Below, piece by piece: positions 6,802 through 17,011 of a stretch of 26,837 nucleotides of DNA. Both the position numbers and the translations under genes were made by a program. Source of the stretch: JADLEX01 sp964586775. GTDB taxonomy: Bacteria; Lernaellota; Lernaellaia; JACKCT01. How positions within the stretch are numbered: position 1 is the first letter of the stretch; every line of letters begins with the position of its first letter. The notes beneath the pieces are model-generated. The model did no database searches. It was not told the origin of the DNA and saw nothing but the letters and a program-made list of their open reading frames with translations. The stretch spans positions 1-26,837 of the forward strand of contig CAZPJD010000190.1 of assembly GCA_964586775.1 (NCBI GenBank). The letters are read 5' to 3'.

Positions 6802-9800
6802 TTACGAAAACATGACAACGTCGCGGCCGAGAAGTTGCTCGATGTCCGCGATCAGCTCATCACTCGGTTCCACTCCCAGATGCTGCGGCAGCCGCAACAC
6901 CGCGTCTCCAACCCCCGGCAGCGCCACGCGCAGGACGGGCCGGCAGCGTCCGCGTTTCGCGTTCGTGACGATCCGTTTGAGCATGTCCACCGCCCCATCC
7001 GACATCCGCTCCGACGCGAGCCGGATATGCAATTCCTCTCCCAGCGACCTCTGCGCCGACGCGAGCGGCGTGACCTCCTCGACGAAGATCTTCGGCCCGC
7101 GGTCTTCCGGCGCCTCCGCCCTGCCCTTGAGCAGAAGCGGTTCGTCGGATTTGATCAGCGATTCGTATTTCGCGCACGCCTCGCTGTAAACGATCGCCTC
7201 AAAACTCCCCGTCAGATCCTCAACCTCCAGGATCGCCATGCGTCCGCGCGGCGTGTCCCGGAATTTGCGCTCGGTCACGATCACGCCCACCGTCGCGCCG
7301 ACGTTGGCCGTGATCTCGCGGAGCGATTCACACGTATGCGTCGTGTATTTGCGAATAATCTTCGCATACTGGCGGAGCGGATGTCCAGTGAGAAAAAAGC
7401 CGAATGCGAGTTTCTCGTGGTCGAGCTTCTCCTGATCGCTCCACGGCGAAACGTCGGGCAGAGCGATCTCAGCGGGCGCGGCGCTCGCGGGCATGCCGCC
7501 GCCGAAGAGGCTCACCTGGCCGCTCGCCCGATCGCGCGCCTCGCGCGCGGTGCGCTCCATGATCGCGTCGAGTCCCATGAACAGACGCGCGCGGTTCGAT
7601 TCCATTTCGTCGAACGCACCCGCGCGCACGAGATTCTCCAGCACGCGGCGATTGACCGTCTGCGTGTCGATGTGCTCCATCAGGTGTGCGGCCGACCGGA
7701 AGGGACCGGCTTTTTCGCGGACGCCGATCATGGCCTCGATCGCGCCGTCGCCGATGCCCTTGATGCCCGCGAGTCCGTAACGGATGTGGCCGTCTTCGAC
7801 GACGAAATCGTGTTCCGACCGGTTGATGTCGGGCGGCAGGATTTCGAGGCCCATCTCGCGCACCTCGTTGACCATCGTGCGAAGCTTGTCGGTGTCGCCG
7901 GCGTCCATCGTGAGCAGCGCCGCCATGAACTCCAGCGGGTAGTTCGCCTTGAGCCACGCGGTCTGGTACGCGACGACGCCGTACGCCGCGGAGTGGCTCT
8001 TGTTGAAGCCGTACTCCGCGAACTTTTCCATCTGGTCCCAGATCTTCTCGGCCTTGGCCGCGGGCACCTTTCGGTCGGCTGCGCCTTTGAGAAACTTCTC
8101 GCGGAAGGTCGCCATCTTGTTCTTGTCTTTTTTGCTCATCGCGCGACGCATGAGGTCGGATTGACCGAGCGAGAACCCCGCGACGGCGTTCGCGACCTGC
8201 ATGACCTGCTCCTGATAGACCATCATGCCGTAGGTCTCGCGCAGGTAGTCCTCGAGCATCGGCAGCTCGTACACCACCGCCTGCTCGCCCTTCTTCGACG
8301 CGATGAAGGTGTCGATCATCCCCGATCCGATCGGACCCGGCCGATAGAGCGCGACGAGCGCCACGATCTCGTCGATGGTGCGCGGCGCGATGCGCAGCAG
8401 CAGTTCCTTCATGCCGCGCGATTCGAGCTGAAATACGCCCGTCGTCATGCCCTGGCTGAGCAGGTCGAAGGTCTTGGCGTCATCCATCGGAATCTCGTCG
8501 ATGTCGATCTCGACACCGCGCGTTTTTTTGACGAGCGCGAGCGCCTTGTCGATGATCGTGAGCGTCTTGAGGCCGAGGAAATCGAACTTGATGAGACCGG
8601 CCTTTTCGACGTCGTTCTTGTCCCACTGCGTCATGACGTAGCCGTCTTTGTCGCGCATGAGGGGAACGAGTTCGGTGAGCGGCCGGGGCGCGATCACGAG
8701 CCCCGCGGCGTGCTTGCCGGGGTTGCGGATGGTGCCTTCGAGCGCCCGCGCGCCCTCCATGATCTCGCGCGCCCACGCGTTGGCGTCGAGAAACGCGCGC
8801 AGCTCGGAGTCTTTTTTCACCGCGTCGTCGAGCGTGATGTTCAGGTCGGGCGGGATGAGCTTGGAGAGCTTGTCGACCTCGCCGTAAGGATAGCCGAGCG
8901 CGCGGCCGACGTCCTTCACCGCCGCCTTGGCCTTGAGCGTGCCGAAGGTCGCGATTTGGCAGACGTTGTCCGCGCCGTATTTTTTCGTGACGTAGTCGAT
9001 GACGCGGTCGCGGCCGTGGGCGCAGAAATCGCAGTCGATGTCGGGGTTGTCGGCGCGCTCGGGATTCAGGAAGCGCTCGAAGAGCAGGCTGTAGCGCACG
9101 GGATCGATGTCGGTGATGCCCAGCGCCCAGCACGCGACGCTACCCGCCGCGCTGCCGCGCCCGGGACCCACACGCACGTCGTTGCGCCGCGCCCAGTTCA
9201 TGAAGTCCTGCACGATGAGCAGGTAGCCGGCGAAGCCCTTTTCCTCGATCAGCGCCAGCTCGTCCGCCAGTCGGTCATCGTATTCCTTGCGGACGTTCGA
9301 CCAGTCGGCGGGGTCGGTCTGTCTCCGCCGGAGCTTTTCGAATCGCCGGTCGAGGCCGTCGCGCGTCATCTCCTCGAAGACCTCGTTGATCGCGCGTCCG
9401 CCCGTGTCGAACTGCGGATAGACGAAGCCGCCCATCGAGATGTCGAGGTTGCACCGCTCGGCGATCTCGGCGGTGTTCGCCACCGCCTCGGGGTGGTCGG
9501 AGAACAGGTCGTACATCTCCTCGGTGGAGCGCAGGTAGAACGCCTCGGACTGGTACTTCTTGCGTTTCGTTTCGTGGATCGTCTTGTTGGTGCCCACGCA
9601 CAGCATGATGTCGTGCGGCTTGGCATCCTCGGGACGCAGGTAGTGGCAGTCGTTCGTCGCCACGAGCGGCAGGTTCATCCGCGCCGAGAAGTCGAAGAGC
9701 GCGCGGTTGATGGTCTCCTGCTCGTCGATCGAGTTGCGCTGGACCTCGAGATAGTATCGCCCGTCGAAGACCGAGGCGTGCCACTCGATCAGGCTCTCGG

Positions 9801-10296
9801 CCTTTTTCAGATCGCCCGCCAAAATCGCCGTAGAGACCTCGCTCGACATGCAGCCCGACGTGGCGATGAGCCCCGCGTTGTATTGCGCGAGCAACTCGTG
9901 ATCGACGCGTGGGCGGTAGTACATGCCGTCCAGATGCGCCGTGGAGACGAGCTTGATGAGGTTGTGATAGCCGTTCAGATCCGATGCGAGCAGCAGCAGG
10001 TGGTGGGCTCTCTTGCCCTCGGTCTGCGCCTTGCGTTCGCGGTGCGAAACCGGCGTGACGTACACCTCGCAGCCGATGATCGGCTTGAGGTCCTTGTCGC
10101 GCGCCGCGTTGTAAAACTGGATCGCGCTGCACAGGTTGCCGTGCTCGGTCACGGCGACGGCGCGCTGGCCATGCGCGCGCACCGCATCCATGAGCGGCGA
10201 TTCCTTCGACTTCGGGTCCGTCGGGTGAAGGATCTTGTTTGTCGCGTCGGCGAAGGAAAAGTGCGTGTGCAGGTGAAGGTGGACGAAGTCTTTCAT
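6802..10296 (-). CDS. dnaE: DNA polymerase III alpha subunit
   Basis: The replicative polymerase catalytic subunit, 1164 residues against about 1160 in E. coli, so full length. The N-terminal PHP domain (to about 285) keeps metal-ligand-type motifs HLHLHTHFS, TEHGNL, GCEVYV, HHLLLL and NDCHYL. The polymerase core has GPGRGSAAGS near 377 and the catalytic Asp pair in NPDIDCDFC near 417. A helix-hairpin-helix region and an OB-fold (about 995-1075, ERKFRDTPRGRMAILEVED) follow. It is of the DnaE1 type, with no fused exonuclease domain. ATG at 10296 is preceded by GGGGAT. The gene lies 32 bases after guaA and is followed closely by hfq. Confidence 0.98.
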   Translation of the reverse strand: MKDFVHLHLHTHFSFADATNKILHPTDPKSKESPLMDAVRAHGQRAVAVTEHGNLCSAIQFYNAARDKDLKPIIGCEVYVTPVSHRERKAQTEGKRAHHLLLLASDLNGYHNLIKLVSTAHLDGMYYRPRVDHELLAQYNAGLIATSGCMSSEVSTAILAGDLKKAESLIEWHASVFDGRYYLEVQRNSIDEQETINRALFDFSARMNLPLVATNDCHYLRPEDAKPHDIMLCVGTNKTIHETKRKKYQSEAFYLRSTEEMYDLFSDHPEAVANTAEIAERCNLDISMGGFVYPQFDTGGRAINEVFEEMTRDGLDRRFEKLRRRQTDPADWSNVRKEYDDRLADELALIEEKGFAGYLLIVQDFMNWARRNDVRVGPGRGSAAGSVACWALGITDIDPVRYSLLFERFLNPERADNPDIDCDFCAHGRDRVIDYVTKKYGADNVCQIATFGTLKAKAAVKDVGRALGYPYGEVDKLSKLIPPDLNITLDDAVKKDSELRAFLDANAWAREIMEGARALEGTIRNPGKHAAGLVIAPRPLTELVPLMRDKDGYVMTQWDKNDVEKAGLIKFDFLGLKTLTIIDKALALVKKTRGVEIDIDEIPMDDAKTFDLLSQGMTTGVFQLESRGMKELLLRIAPRTIDEIVALVALYRPGPIGSGMIDTFIASKKGEQAVVYELPMLEDYLRETYGMMVYQEQVMQVANAVAGFSLGQSDLMRRAMSKKDKNKMATFREKFLKGAADRKVPAAKAEKIWDQMEKFAEYGFNKSHSAAYGVVAYQTAWLKANYPLEFMAALLTMDAGDTDKLRTMVNEVREMGLEILPPDINRSEHDFVVEDGHIRYGLAGIKGIGDGAIEAMIGVREKAGPFRSAAHLMEHIDTQTVNRRVLENLVRAGAFDEMESNRARLFMGLDAIMERTAREARDRASGQVSLFGGGMPASAAPAEIALPDVSPWSDQEKLDHEKLAFGFFLTGHPLRQYAKIIRKYTTHTCESLREITANVGATVGVIVTERKFRDTPRGRMAILEVEDLTGSFEAIVYSEACAKYESLIKSDEPLLLKGRAEAPEDRGPKIFVEEVTPLASAQRSLGEELHIRLASERMSDGAVDMLKRIVTNAKRGRCRPVLRVALPGVGDAVLRLPQHLGVEPSDELIADIEQLLGRDVVMFS

Positions 10297-10328
10297 GGAT
10301 CCCCGTTTTCACGGCCGCGCGGGCCGGG

Positions 10329-11885
<1,557 letters not shown>

Positions 11886-11912
11886 GGCGCTCGGGACTCC
11901 GCGAATTTCGGG

Positions 11913-13379
<1,467 letters not shown>

Positions 13380-13404
13380 CGGAATCGGCCCCTCGCCCAC
13401 CCCA

Positions 13405-13821
13405 CTACGGCTTGGGCGGAGTCTTGTGGAACAATGTCTGGACCTGCGTGATCTCGCGGGTCATGGTTTTATCGACCTTGTACGGCGGCAGAAACGACAG
13501 CGGCACCGCGCGGGTGTAGCTGTAAACGACCTTGATCTCGTTGTTGAAGCGATTGATGTTGATGCTCCCGTCCGCGGACAGGGGCACCTTCGCGCGCTCG
13601 GCCACCTTGTTGATCTCGGCCAGCATCTCCTGATCGCTGACTTGCGACGCCTTGATCATCTGCGCTTCGATCGCGCGCTTGAGCGTCATTTCGCCGTAGA
13701 TCGGCGGCACGTAGCACCAGCAACCGACCACGATGGCCGCCAGAAACAGCAGCAGCAAAGCGGAAACGTAATTGAAGCCGCCCCTGACATGTTCGCGTCC
13801 GACGTTCTTTACGGTCCTCAT
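13405..13821 (-). CDS. Small single-pass membrane protein, DUF4845-like
   Basis: A 138-residue protein. A basic N-terminus precedes one membrane segment (about 18-40, YVSALLLLFLAAIVVGCWCY), then VPPIYGEMTLKRAIEAQMIK, a helical stretch, and an extracytoplasmic beta part (SININRFNNEIKVVYSYTRA, VPLSFLPPYKVD). This order, with a membrane helix, a VPP-Y motif, a helix and then paired strands, resembles DUF4845-type proteins, but the similarity is by eye and weak. No function is known to me. It sits between the ppx-like gene (71-base gap) and guaB (25-base gap), all on one strand. ATG at 13821 is preceded by GGGGGTGGG. Confidence 0.7.
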   Translation of the reverse strand: MRTVKNVGREHVRGGFNYVSALLLLFLAAIVVGCWCYVPPIYGEMTLKRAIEAQMIKASQVSDQEMLAEINKVAERAKVPLSADGSININRFNNEIKVVYSYTRAVPLSFLPPYKVDKTMTREITQVQTLFHKTPPKP

Positions 13822-13870
13822 GAGCCCACCCCCGTCGTATTTCGGTCGTTGCGGTCGTTCGGTCCTTCAC

Positions 13871-13888
13871 GCGCGCCGCCCGGCGCGC
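13871..13888 (-). other. Perfect GC hairpin right after the ppx stop codon
   Basis: GCGCGCC-GCCC-GGCGCGC forms a 7-base-pair stem with a 4-base loop, four bases past the ppx stop. There is no U-tract, so it is not a standard terminator. It could stabilise the upstream mRNA or modulate read-through. Confidence 0.4.
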
Positions 13889-13892
13889 GACC

Positions 13893-14819
13893 TCACGCGT
13901 CCAGCGTCCCCTCGGGCGGCCAATCGTCCGCCATCAGGATCCCGTCCAGCAATCCGCCTTCCGACACCATCAGCGCGTCGAATCCCCCGAGGCGCATGAC
14001 GGTTCGCACGATCCGAAAACCCGCCACGATCAAATCCTCGCGTCCCTTCTCCAGCCCCGGCAAAACGCCGATGCGCTCGGACGCGGGCAAACCGATCAAT
14101 CGTTCGTAAAGCGCGTCGAGCGACGCCGCCGACACGCGATGCCGATGCACCTTCGATCCGTCATAGGGCACGAGACGCAGGTCCATGGCGGCCAGCGTGG
14201 TCGCCGTTCCGGCGATGCCCACCAGCGTATCCGGCACCGGGTCGTCGAAGAATTCGCGGACGCCGTCTTCGACAACGGCATCCACCGCTGCGATTTGATC
14301 CGGCGTCGGGGGATCATTCTTGAGGAAGCCCTCGGTCACCGTCACGACGCCCAGATCGAAGCTCTGCCGTCGGCGAACCTCGCCGCCGGTCACGACGACC
14401 AGTTCGGTCGAAAATCCCCCGATGTCGATGAGCAGCAGTTCGGGGACGTCGGCGCCCAGGTGATGCGCCGCGCCCATCGCCGAAAGCCGCGCCTCGGTGT
14501 TTCCGCTGATGACGCACGGCGCGAGCCCCGGCAGATCGCGAAGCGCCGCGAGAAAATCACTCCGGTCGTCCGCCCGGCGCACCACGCCGGTGCACGCGGC
14601 GCGGACCGTGGGCGCTCCCTCATCGACGGCGAAACGGGAAAACTCGCGGGCGGCGTCGAGGGTGCGACGCACCGATTCGGCGTCGAGACGGCCCGAAAAA
14701 CCGCCGGCCAGCCGGGTGATCCGGCGCCGGACCTCGACGCGGCGAAGCGCCTCACCCTCGCCCGAAGCGAGCAGAACGCGGACCGTGTTCGATCCGATGT
14801 CCATCGAGGCGCGTAACAT
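13893..14819 (-). CDS. Ppx/GppA family phosphatase
   Basis: A 308-residue ASKHA-fold phosphatase that acts on polyphosphate or on pppGpp; the two activities cannot be separated by eye. Motifs are MDIGSNTVRVLLASG (phosphate loop 1), ISGNTEARLSAMGA with the conserved Glu before Ala-Arg, IDIGGFSTELVVV (phosphate loop 2) and VGIAGTATTLAAMDL. The length is that of the short form, without the C-terminal HD-like domain of E. coli Ppx/GppA. ATG at 14819 is preferred to longer frames, since residue 1 then precedes the domain by only a few residues. It has no ribosome binding site, and a predicted -10 box ends six bases upstream, so its mRNA may be leaderless. It heads the guaB-guaA-dnaE-hfq-hflX run. 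Confidence 0.92.
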   Translation of the reverse strand: MLRASMDIGSNTVRVLLASGEGEALRRVEVRRRITRLAGGFSGRLDAESVRRTLDAAREFSRFAVDEGAPTVRAACTGVVRRADDRSDFLAALRDLPGLAPCVISGNTEARLSAMGAAHHLGADVPELLLIDIGGFSTELVVVTGGEVRRRQSFDLGVVTVTEGFLKNDPPTPDQIAAVDAVVEDGVREFFDDPVPDTLVGIAGTATTLAAMDLRLVPYDGSKVHRHRVSAASLDALYERLIGLPASERIGVLPGLEKGREDLIVAGFRIVRTVMRLGGFDALMVSEGGLLDGILMADDWPPEGTLDA

Positions 14820-14822
14820 TTC

Positions 14823-14839
14823 GGGTGTATAGCACACCC
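14823..14839. promoter_or_regulatory. Inverted repeat over the ppx -10 box, candidate operator
   Basis: GGGTGT-ATAGC-ACACCC is a perfect 6-5-6 inverted repeat. It includes the TATACA -10 element of the minus-strand promoter. A bound dimeric regulator would block polymerase. The regulator is not identified. Confidence 0.45.
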
Positions 14840-14855
14840 CCCGTTTGGGCGGCAA
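14826..14855 (-). promoter_or_regulatory. Extended -10 promoter of the ppx-guaBA-dnaE-hfq-hflX operon
   Basis: Minus-strand TTGCCG (14850-14855), 18-base spacer ending in TGC, then TATACA (14826-14831). The TGC just before the -10 makes an extended -10 element. Normal spacing puts the transcription start at or within a base or two of the A of the ppx ATG (14819), which predicts a leaderless transcript. Confidence 0.5.
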
Positions 14856-14865
14856 GCGAGCCGCG

Positions 14866-14893
14866 TTGACAGGGCGAGCGTCGATGCTATATC
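14866..14893 (+). promoter_or_regulatory. Sigma-70 promoter of the outer-membrane protein gene
   Basis: A perfect TTGACA (14866-14871), 16-base spacer, then TATATC (14888-14893, 4 of 6). The predicted leader is about 60 bases. The -35 box is only 10 bases from the -35 of the divergent ppx promoter. Confidence 0.6.
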
Positions 14894-14900
14894 TAGACGT

Positions 14901-14927
14901 TATCCTGAAGCGGGATACCATATCCTG
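14901..14927 (+). promoter_or_regulatory. TATCC repeats in the leader of the outer-membrane protein gene
   Basis: TATCC at 14901, the inverted copy GGATA at 14913-14917, and a second TATCCTG at 14921-14927, just downstream of the predicted transcription start. This could be an operator or a small leader hairpin; nothing shows which. Confidence 0.3.
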
Positions 14928-14960
14928 TTTGTTTCACCCTCGACCAAGGGGTTTTGCCGC

Positions 14961-15539
14961 ATGTGCCGCCAGCGATGGATTTCCGGGGCGCTCGCGCTCG
15001 TCGTCGCCCTCGCCCTGCTCGCGTCCGCGGGCGCGGCGAACGCGAAGGATCTGTCCCAGCGCATCAGCCTGGGCTACAACAATCAGGCGAGCGTCGGCTG
15101 GATCGGCGGCGCGGACGCCGGCCTCACGCAGATGTTCCTCTACAGCAACGGCATCTCGACCAAGTACTGGCTGAACCGCGACCTGGGTTTCGAGGGCGTG
15201 CTCGGCTACTACACCGCCAAGAACGAAGAGGTGGGCGGTTGGGCGGCCCAGATCCTGGGCAAGGTCCACTACGTGCTCAACCACGAAGACAACATGATGT
15301 TCTACACCGGCGGCGGGCTCGGCCTGATCCCGATGAAGGTCGATTACGGCCGCGAGGAAGAGACCGAGACGGGGTTCATGCTCAACGCGTTCTTGGGCTG
15401 GGAGTTCTTCCTGCAGGGGCTGCCGAATCTGGGTTTCGATGTCGAGGTCGGCCTGCAATACGTCGACGTGGACACCTTCGCCAGCTTCGGCACCTACGGC
15501 GGCGGATTCGGCCTGCTGGGGATTCGCTACTACTTCTGA
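14961..15539 (+). CDS. Outer-membrane beta-barrel protein
   Basis: A 192-residue protein, the only plus-strand gene in the window. A signal peptide (ALALVVALALLASAGAANA, cleaved before Lys at about residue 29) precedes a mature part of alternating amphipathic strands with Gly and aromatic turns (SLGYNNQASVGWIGG, YYTAKNEEVGGWAAQILG, MMFYTGGGLGLIPMKVDYG). It ends in GLLGIRYYF, with the C-terminal Phe expected for BAM-assembled barrels. The size fits an 8-strand barrel. It could be a structural porin-like or OmpX/OmpW-like protein; no specific family is recognised. AAGGGG lies about nine bases before ATG 14961. It has its own promoter and terminator, so it is monocistronic. Confidence 0.85.
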   Translation: MCRQRWISGALALVVALALLASAGAANAKDLSQRISLGYNNQASVGWIGGADAGLTQMFLYSNGISTKYWLNRDLGFEGVLGYYTAKNEEVGGWAAQILGKVHYVLNHEDNMMFYTGGGLGLIPMKVDYGREEETETGFMLNAFLGWEFFLQGLPNLGFDVEVGLQYVDVDTFASFGTYGGGFGLLGIRYYF

Positions 15540-15559
15540 CGCGGACCACGCGCCAACGC

Positions 15560-15590
15560 AAACGCGCCGGGGAATCCTCGGCGCGTTTTT
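15560..15590 (+). terminator. Intrinsic terminator of the outer-membrane protein gene, possibly shared
   Basis: AAACGCGCCG pairs with CGGCGCGTTT around a 9-base loop, followed by a run of five T at 15586-15590. It starts about 20 bases after the stop. Transcripts of the convergent HAMP gene meet the same stem, but with only three T after it. Confidence 0.85.
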
Positions 15591-15612
15591 CGTTCCGGGT
15601 TTGGTGGCGACG

Positions 15613-16167
15613 TCAGCTCGCCAGCACGCTCTCCTCGCGCTTCTTGACCTCGGCGATCTCGCGGCGCAGCTCCTCGGCGGCGGGTTTCGTCTCGGGCGCG
15701 GCCTTTTCCAGTTCGGCGAGCGTGCGCAAAGCCCGGTCCAGCGTCTCGATGTTCTCGCGGCTGCGTCGGCGCAGGGCGCTTTGCGTCGCATTGAAGGTCG
15801 TCATCAGATTCTGGAACTCATCCCCCTGACGCAGCTTCAGGTCGCGCGTGTAGTTGCCCTCGCGAATCCAGTTGAGGTGCCGGTTGAACGCGTAGATCGG
15901 GCCGATGATCCGGTGCGAGAAACGCAGCCCGAACGTCACCGTCACCACGACCAACGCAAGGATGAGGACGAGGAGCATCACAATCTCGAGGCTGATGCCC
16001 GTTTCCGCGCCCGGCGACATCTGCGTGGCGCTCGACATCCGCGATCCCCACAGCACCAGCGAGCCGACGGCGAGCGTGGCGAGCCCGGCAATGCCGATCG
16101 CGATGAATTTTCCCTGAAACGGGCGGTCGATGAAGTAGCCGCTCCGCCGGTTCGTGACTTCCGCCAT
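15613..16167 (-). CDS. HAMP-domain membrane protein without output domain
   Basis: A 184-residue inner-membrane protein. It has two membrane helices (about 20-45, FIAIGIAGLATLAVGSLVLW; about 62-82, IVMLLVLILALVVVTVTFGL) separated by only about 18 periplasmic residues. A HAMP-like region follows (HRIIGPIYAFNRHLNWIREG, GDEFQNLMTTFNAT), then a charged C-terminal coiled coil (to residue 184). There is no methyl-accepting, kinase or cyclase domain after HAMP. ATG at 16167 has GGAGG at seven bases. It begins 27 bases after the HD-GYP-like gene, so the two probably work together, with HAMP passing a membrane signal to the soluble partner (inference). It is the last gene of the operon. Confidence 0.8.
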   Translation of the reverse strand: MAEVTNRRSGYFIDRPFQGKFIAIGIAGLATLAVGSLVLWGSRMSSATQMSPGAETGISLEIVMLLVLILALVVVTVTFGLRFSHRIIGPIYAFNRHLNWIREGNYTRDLKLRQGDEFQNLMTTFNATQSALRRRSRENIETLDRALRTLAELEKAAPETKPAAEELRREIAEVKKREESVLAS

Positions 16168-16194
16168 CTGGGCGCCTCCGCAAAGGGTGTGGGG

Positions 16195-16941
16195 TCAGAT
16201 CCCCGGATCGTTGTCCAGATCGAAGTGCCGGGCAAAATCGTCCATCAGCGCGTCCGGCCCCGCTTCGACCACGGCGACAAACGCCTCGACGACCGCGGGA
16301 TCGAACTTGCGTCCCGACTCGTCGCGGATCATTTCGAGCGTCAGCGTGCGACTGAACGCGGCGCGAAACGCCCGGGTGGCCATCATGGCGACGAAACTGT
16401 CGCAGATGCCGAGAACGCGCGCCTCGATCAGGATGTCCTCGCCCGCCAGCCCGCGCGGATACCCCGAGCCGTCCCAGCGCTCGTGGTGCTGAAACACGAG
16501 TTCGCCGATCTCCCACGGGTGGACGATCGGGTCCAGAATCTGCGCGCCGACGCGCACGTGCTCGCGGATCGCCGCGAGTTCCACGTCGGAGAGGGGCTGC
16601 GTCTTGGTGAGCAGGGCCGTGTCGACGGCGATCTTGCCCACGTCCATCAGCATGCCACCGAAACGCAGTCGATCGACGGTGTCGTCGTCGAGGCCCATGC
16701 GACGTCCCGTCGCCACCGCGAGCTTGCTCACCATCTCGTAGTGGCCTTTACGATACGGGTCCTTGAACTCGATCGCCCGCACGAGGGTCTGAATGGTGGA
16801 CAGGTGCGCGATCCGCAGCTTGGCGTCGGCGTCGGCCAGACGCTCGGCGGTGCGGTCGAGCAGACGCCGCAGATCGGCATTTTCGCTTTTCAGGGCTTCG
16901 TTTTCGGCGTTCACCGCCCGCGCATCGCGTTCGCCGCTCAT
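16195..16941 (-). CDS. HD-GYP-type protein with degenerate HD motif
   Basis: A 248-residue cytoplasmic protein: a short N-terminal coiled coil (NAENEALKSENADLRRLLD), then an HD-GYP domain. HD-GYP enzymes hydrolyse cyclic di-GMP. Motifs seen are GHYEMVSKLA, the HD site read as GMLMDVGKI, IREHVRVGAQIL and QHHERWDGSGYPRGLAGEDI. The His of the HD dyad is Met here (codons 16642-16647), while the Asp, the next Lys, later His residues and GYP remain. Loss of this metal ligand suggests reduced or no hydrolysis and perhaps a binding or receptor role. ATG at 16941 has GGGAG at six bases; the longer TTG frame to 17007 is rejected. It has no receiver domain. Confidence 0.85.
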   Translation of the reverse strand: MSGERDARAVNAENEALKSENADLRRLLDRTAERLADADAKLRIAHLSTIQTLVRAIEFKDPYRKGHYEMVSKLAVATGRRMGLDDDTVDRLRFGGMLMDVGKIAVDTALLTKTQPLSDVELAAIREHVRVGAQILDPIVHPWEIGELVFQHHERWDGSGYPRGLAGEDILIEARVLGICDSFVAMMATRAFRAAFSRTLTLEMIRDESGRKFDPAVVEAFVAVVEAGPDALMDDFARHFDLDNDPGI

Positions 16942-17011
16942 CCTTCGCTCCCGCGGGCGCGCGCCCGCGATTACCACGGTTTCATGGTCCGAAGTTCTTA
17001 TCGACAAAAAC

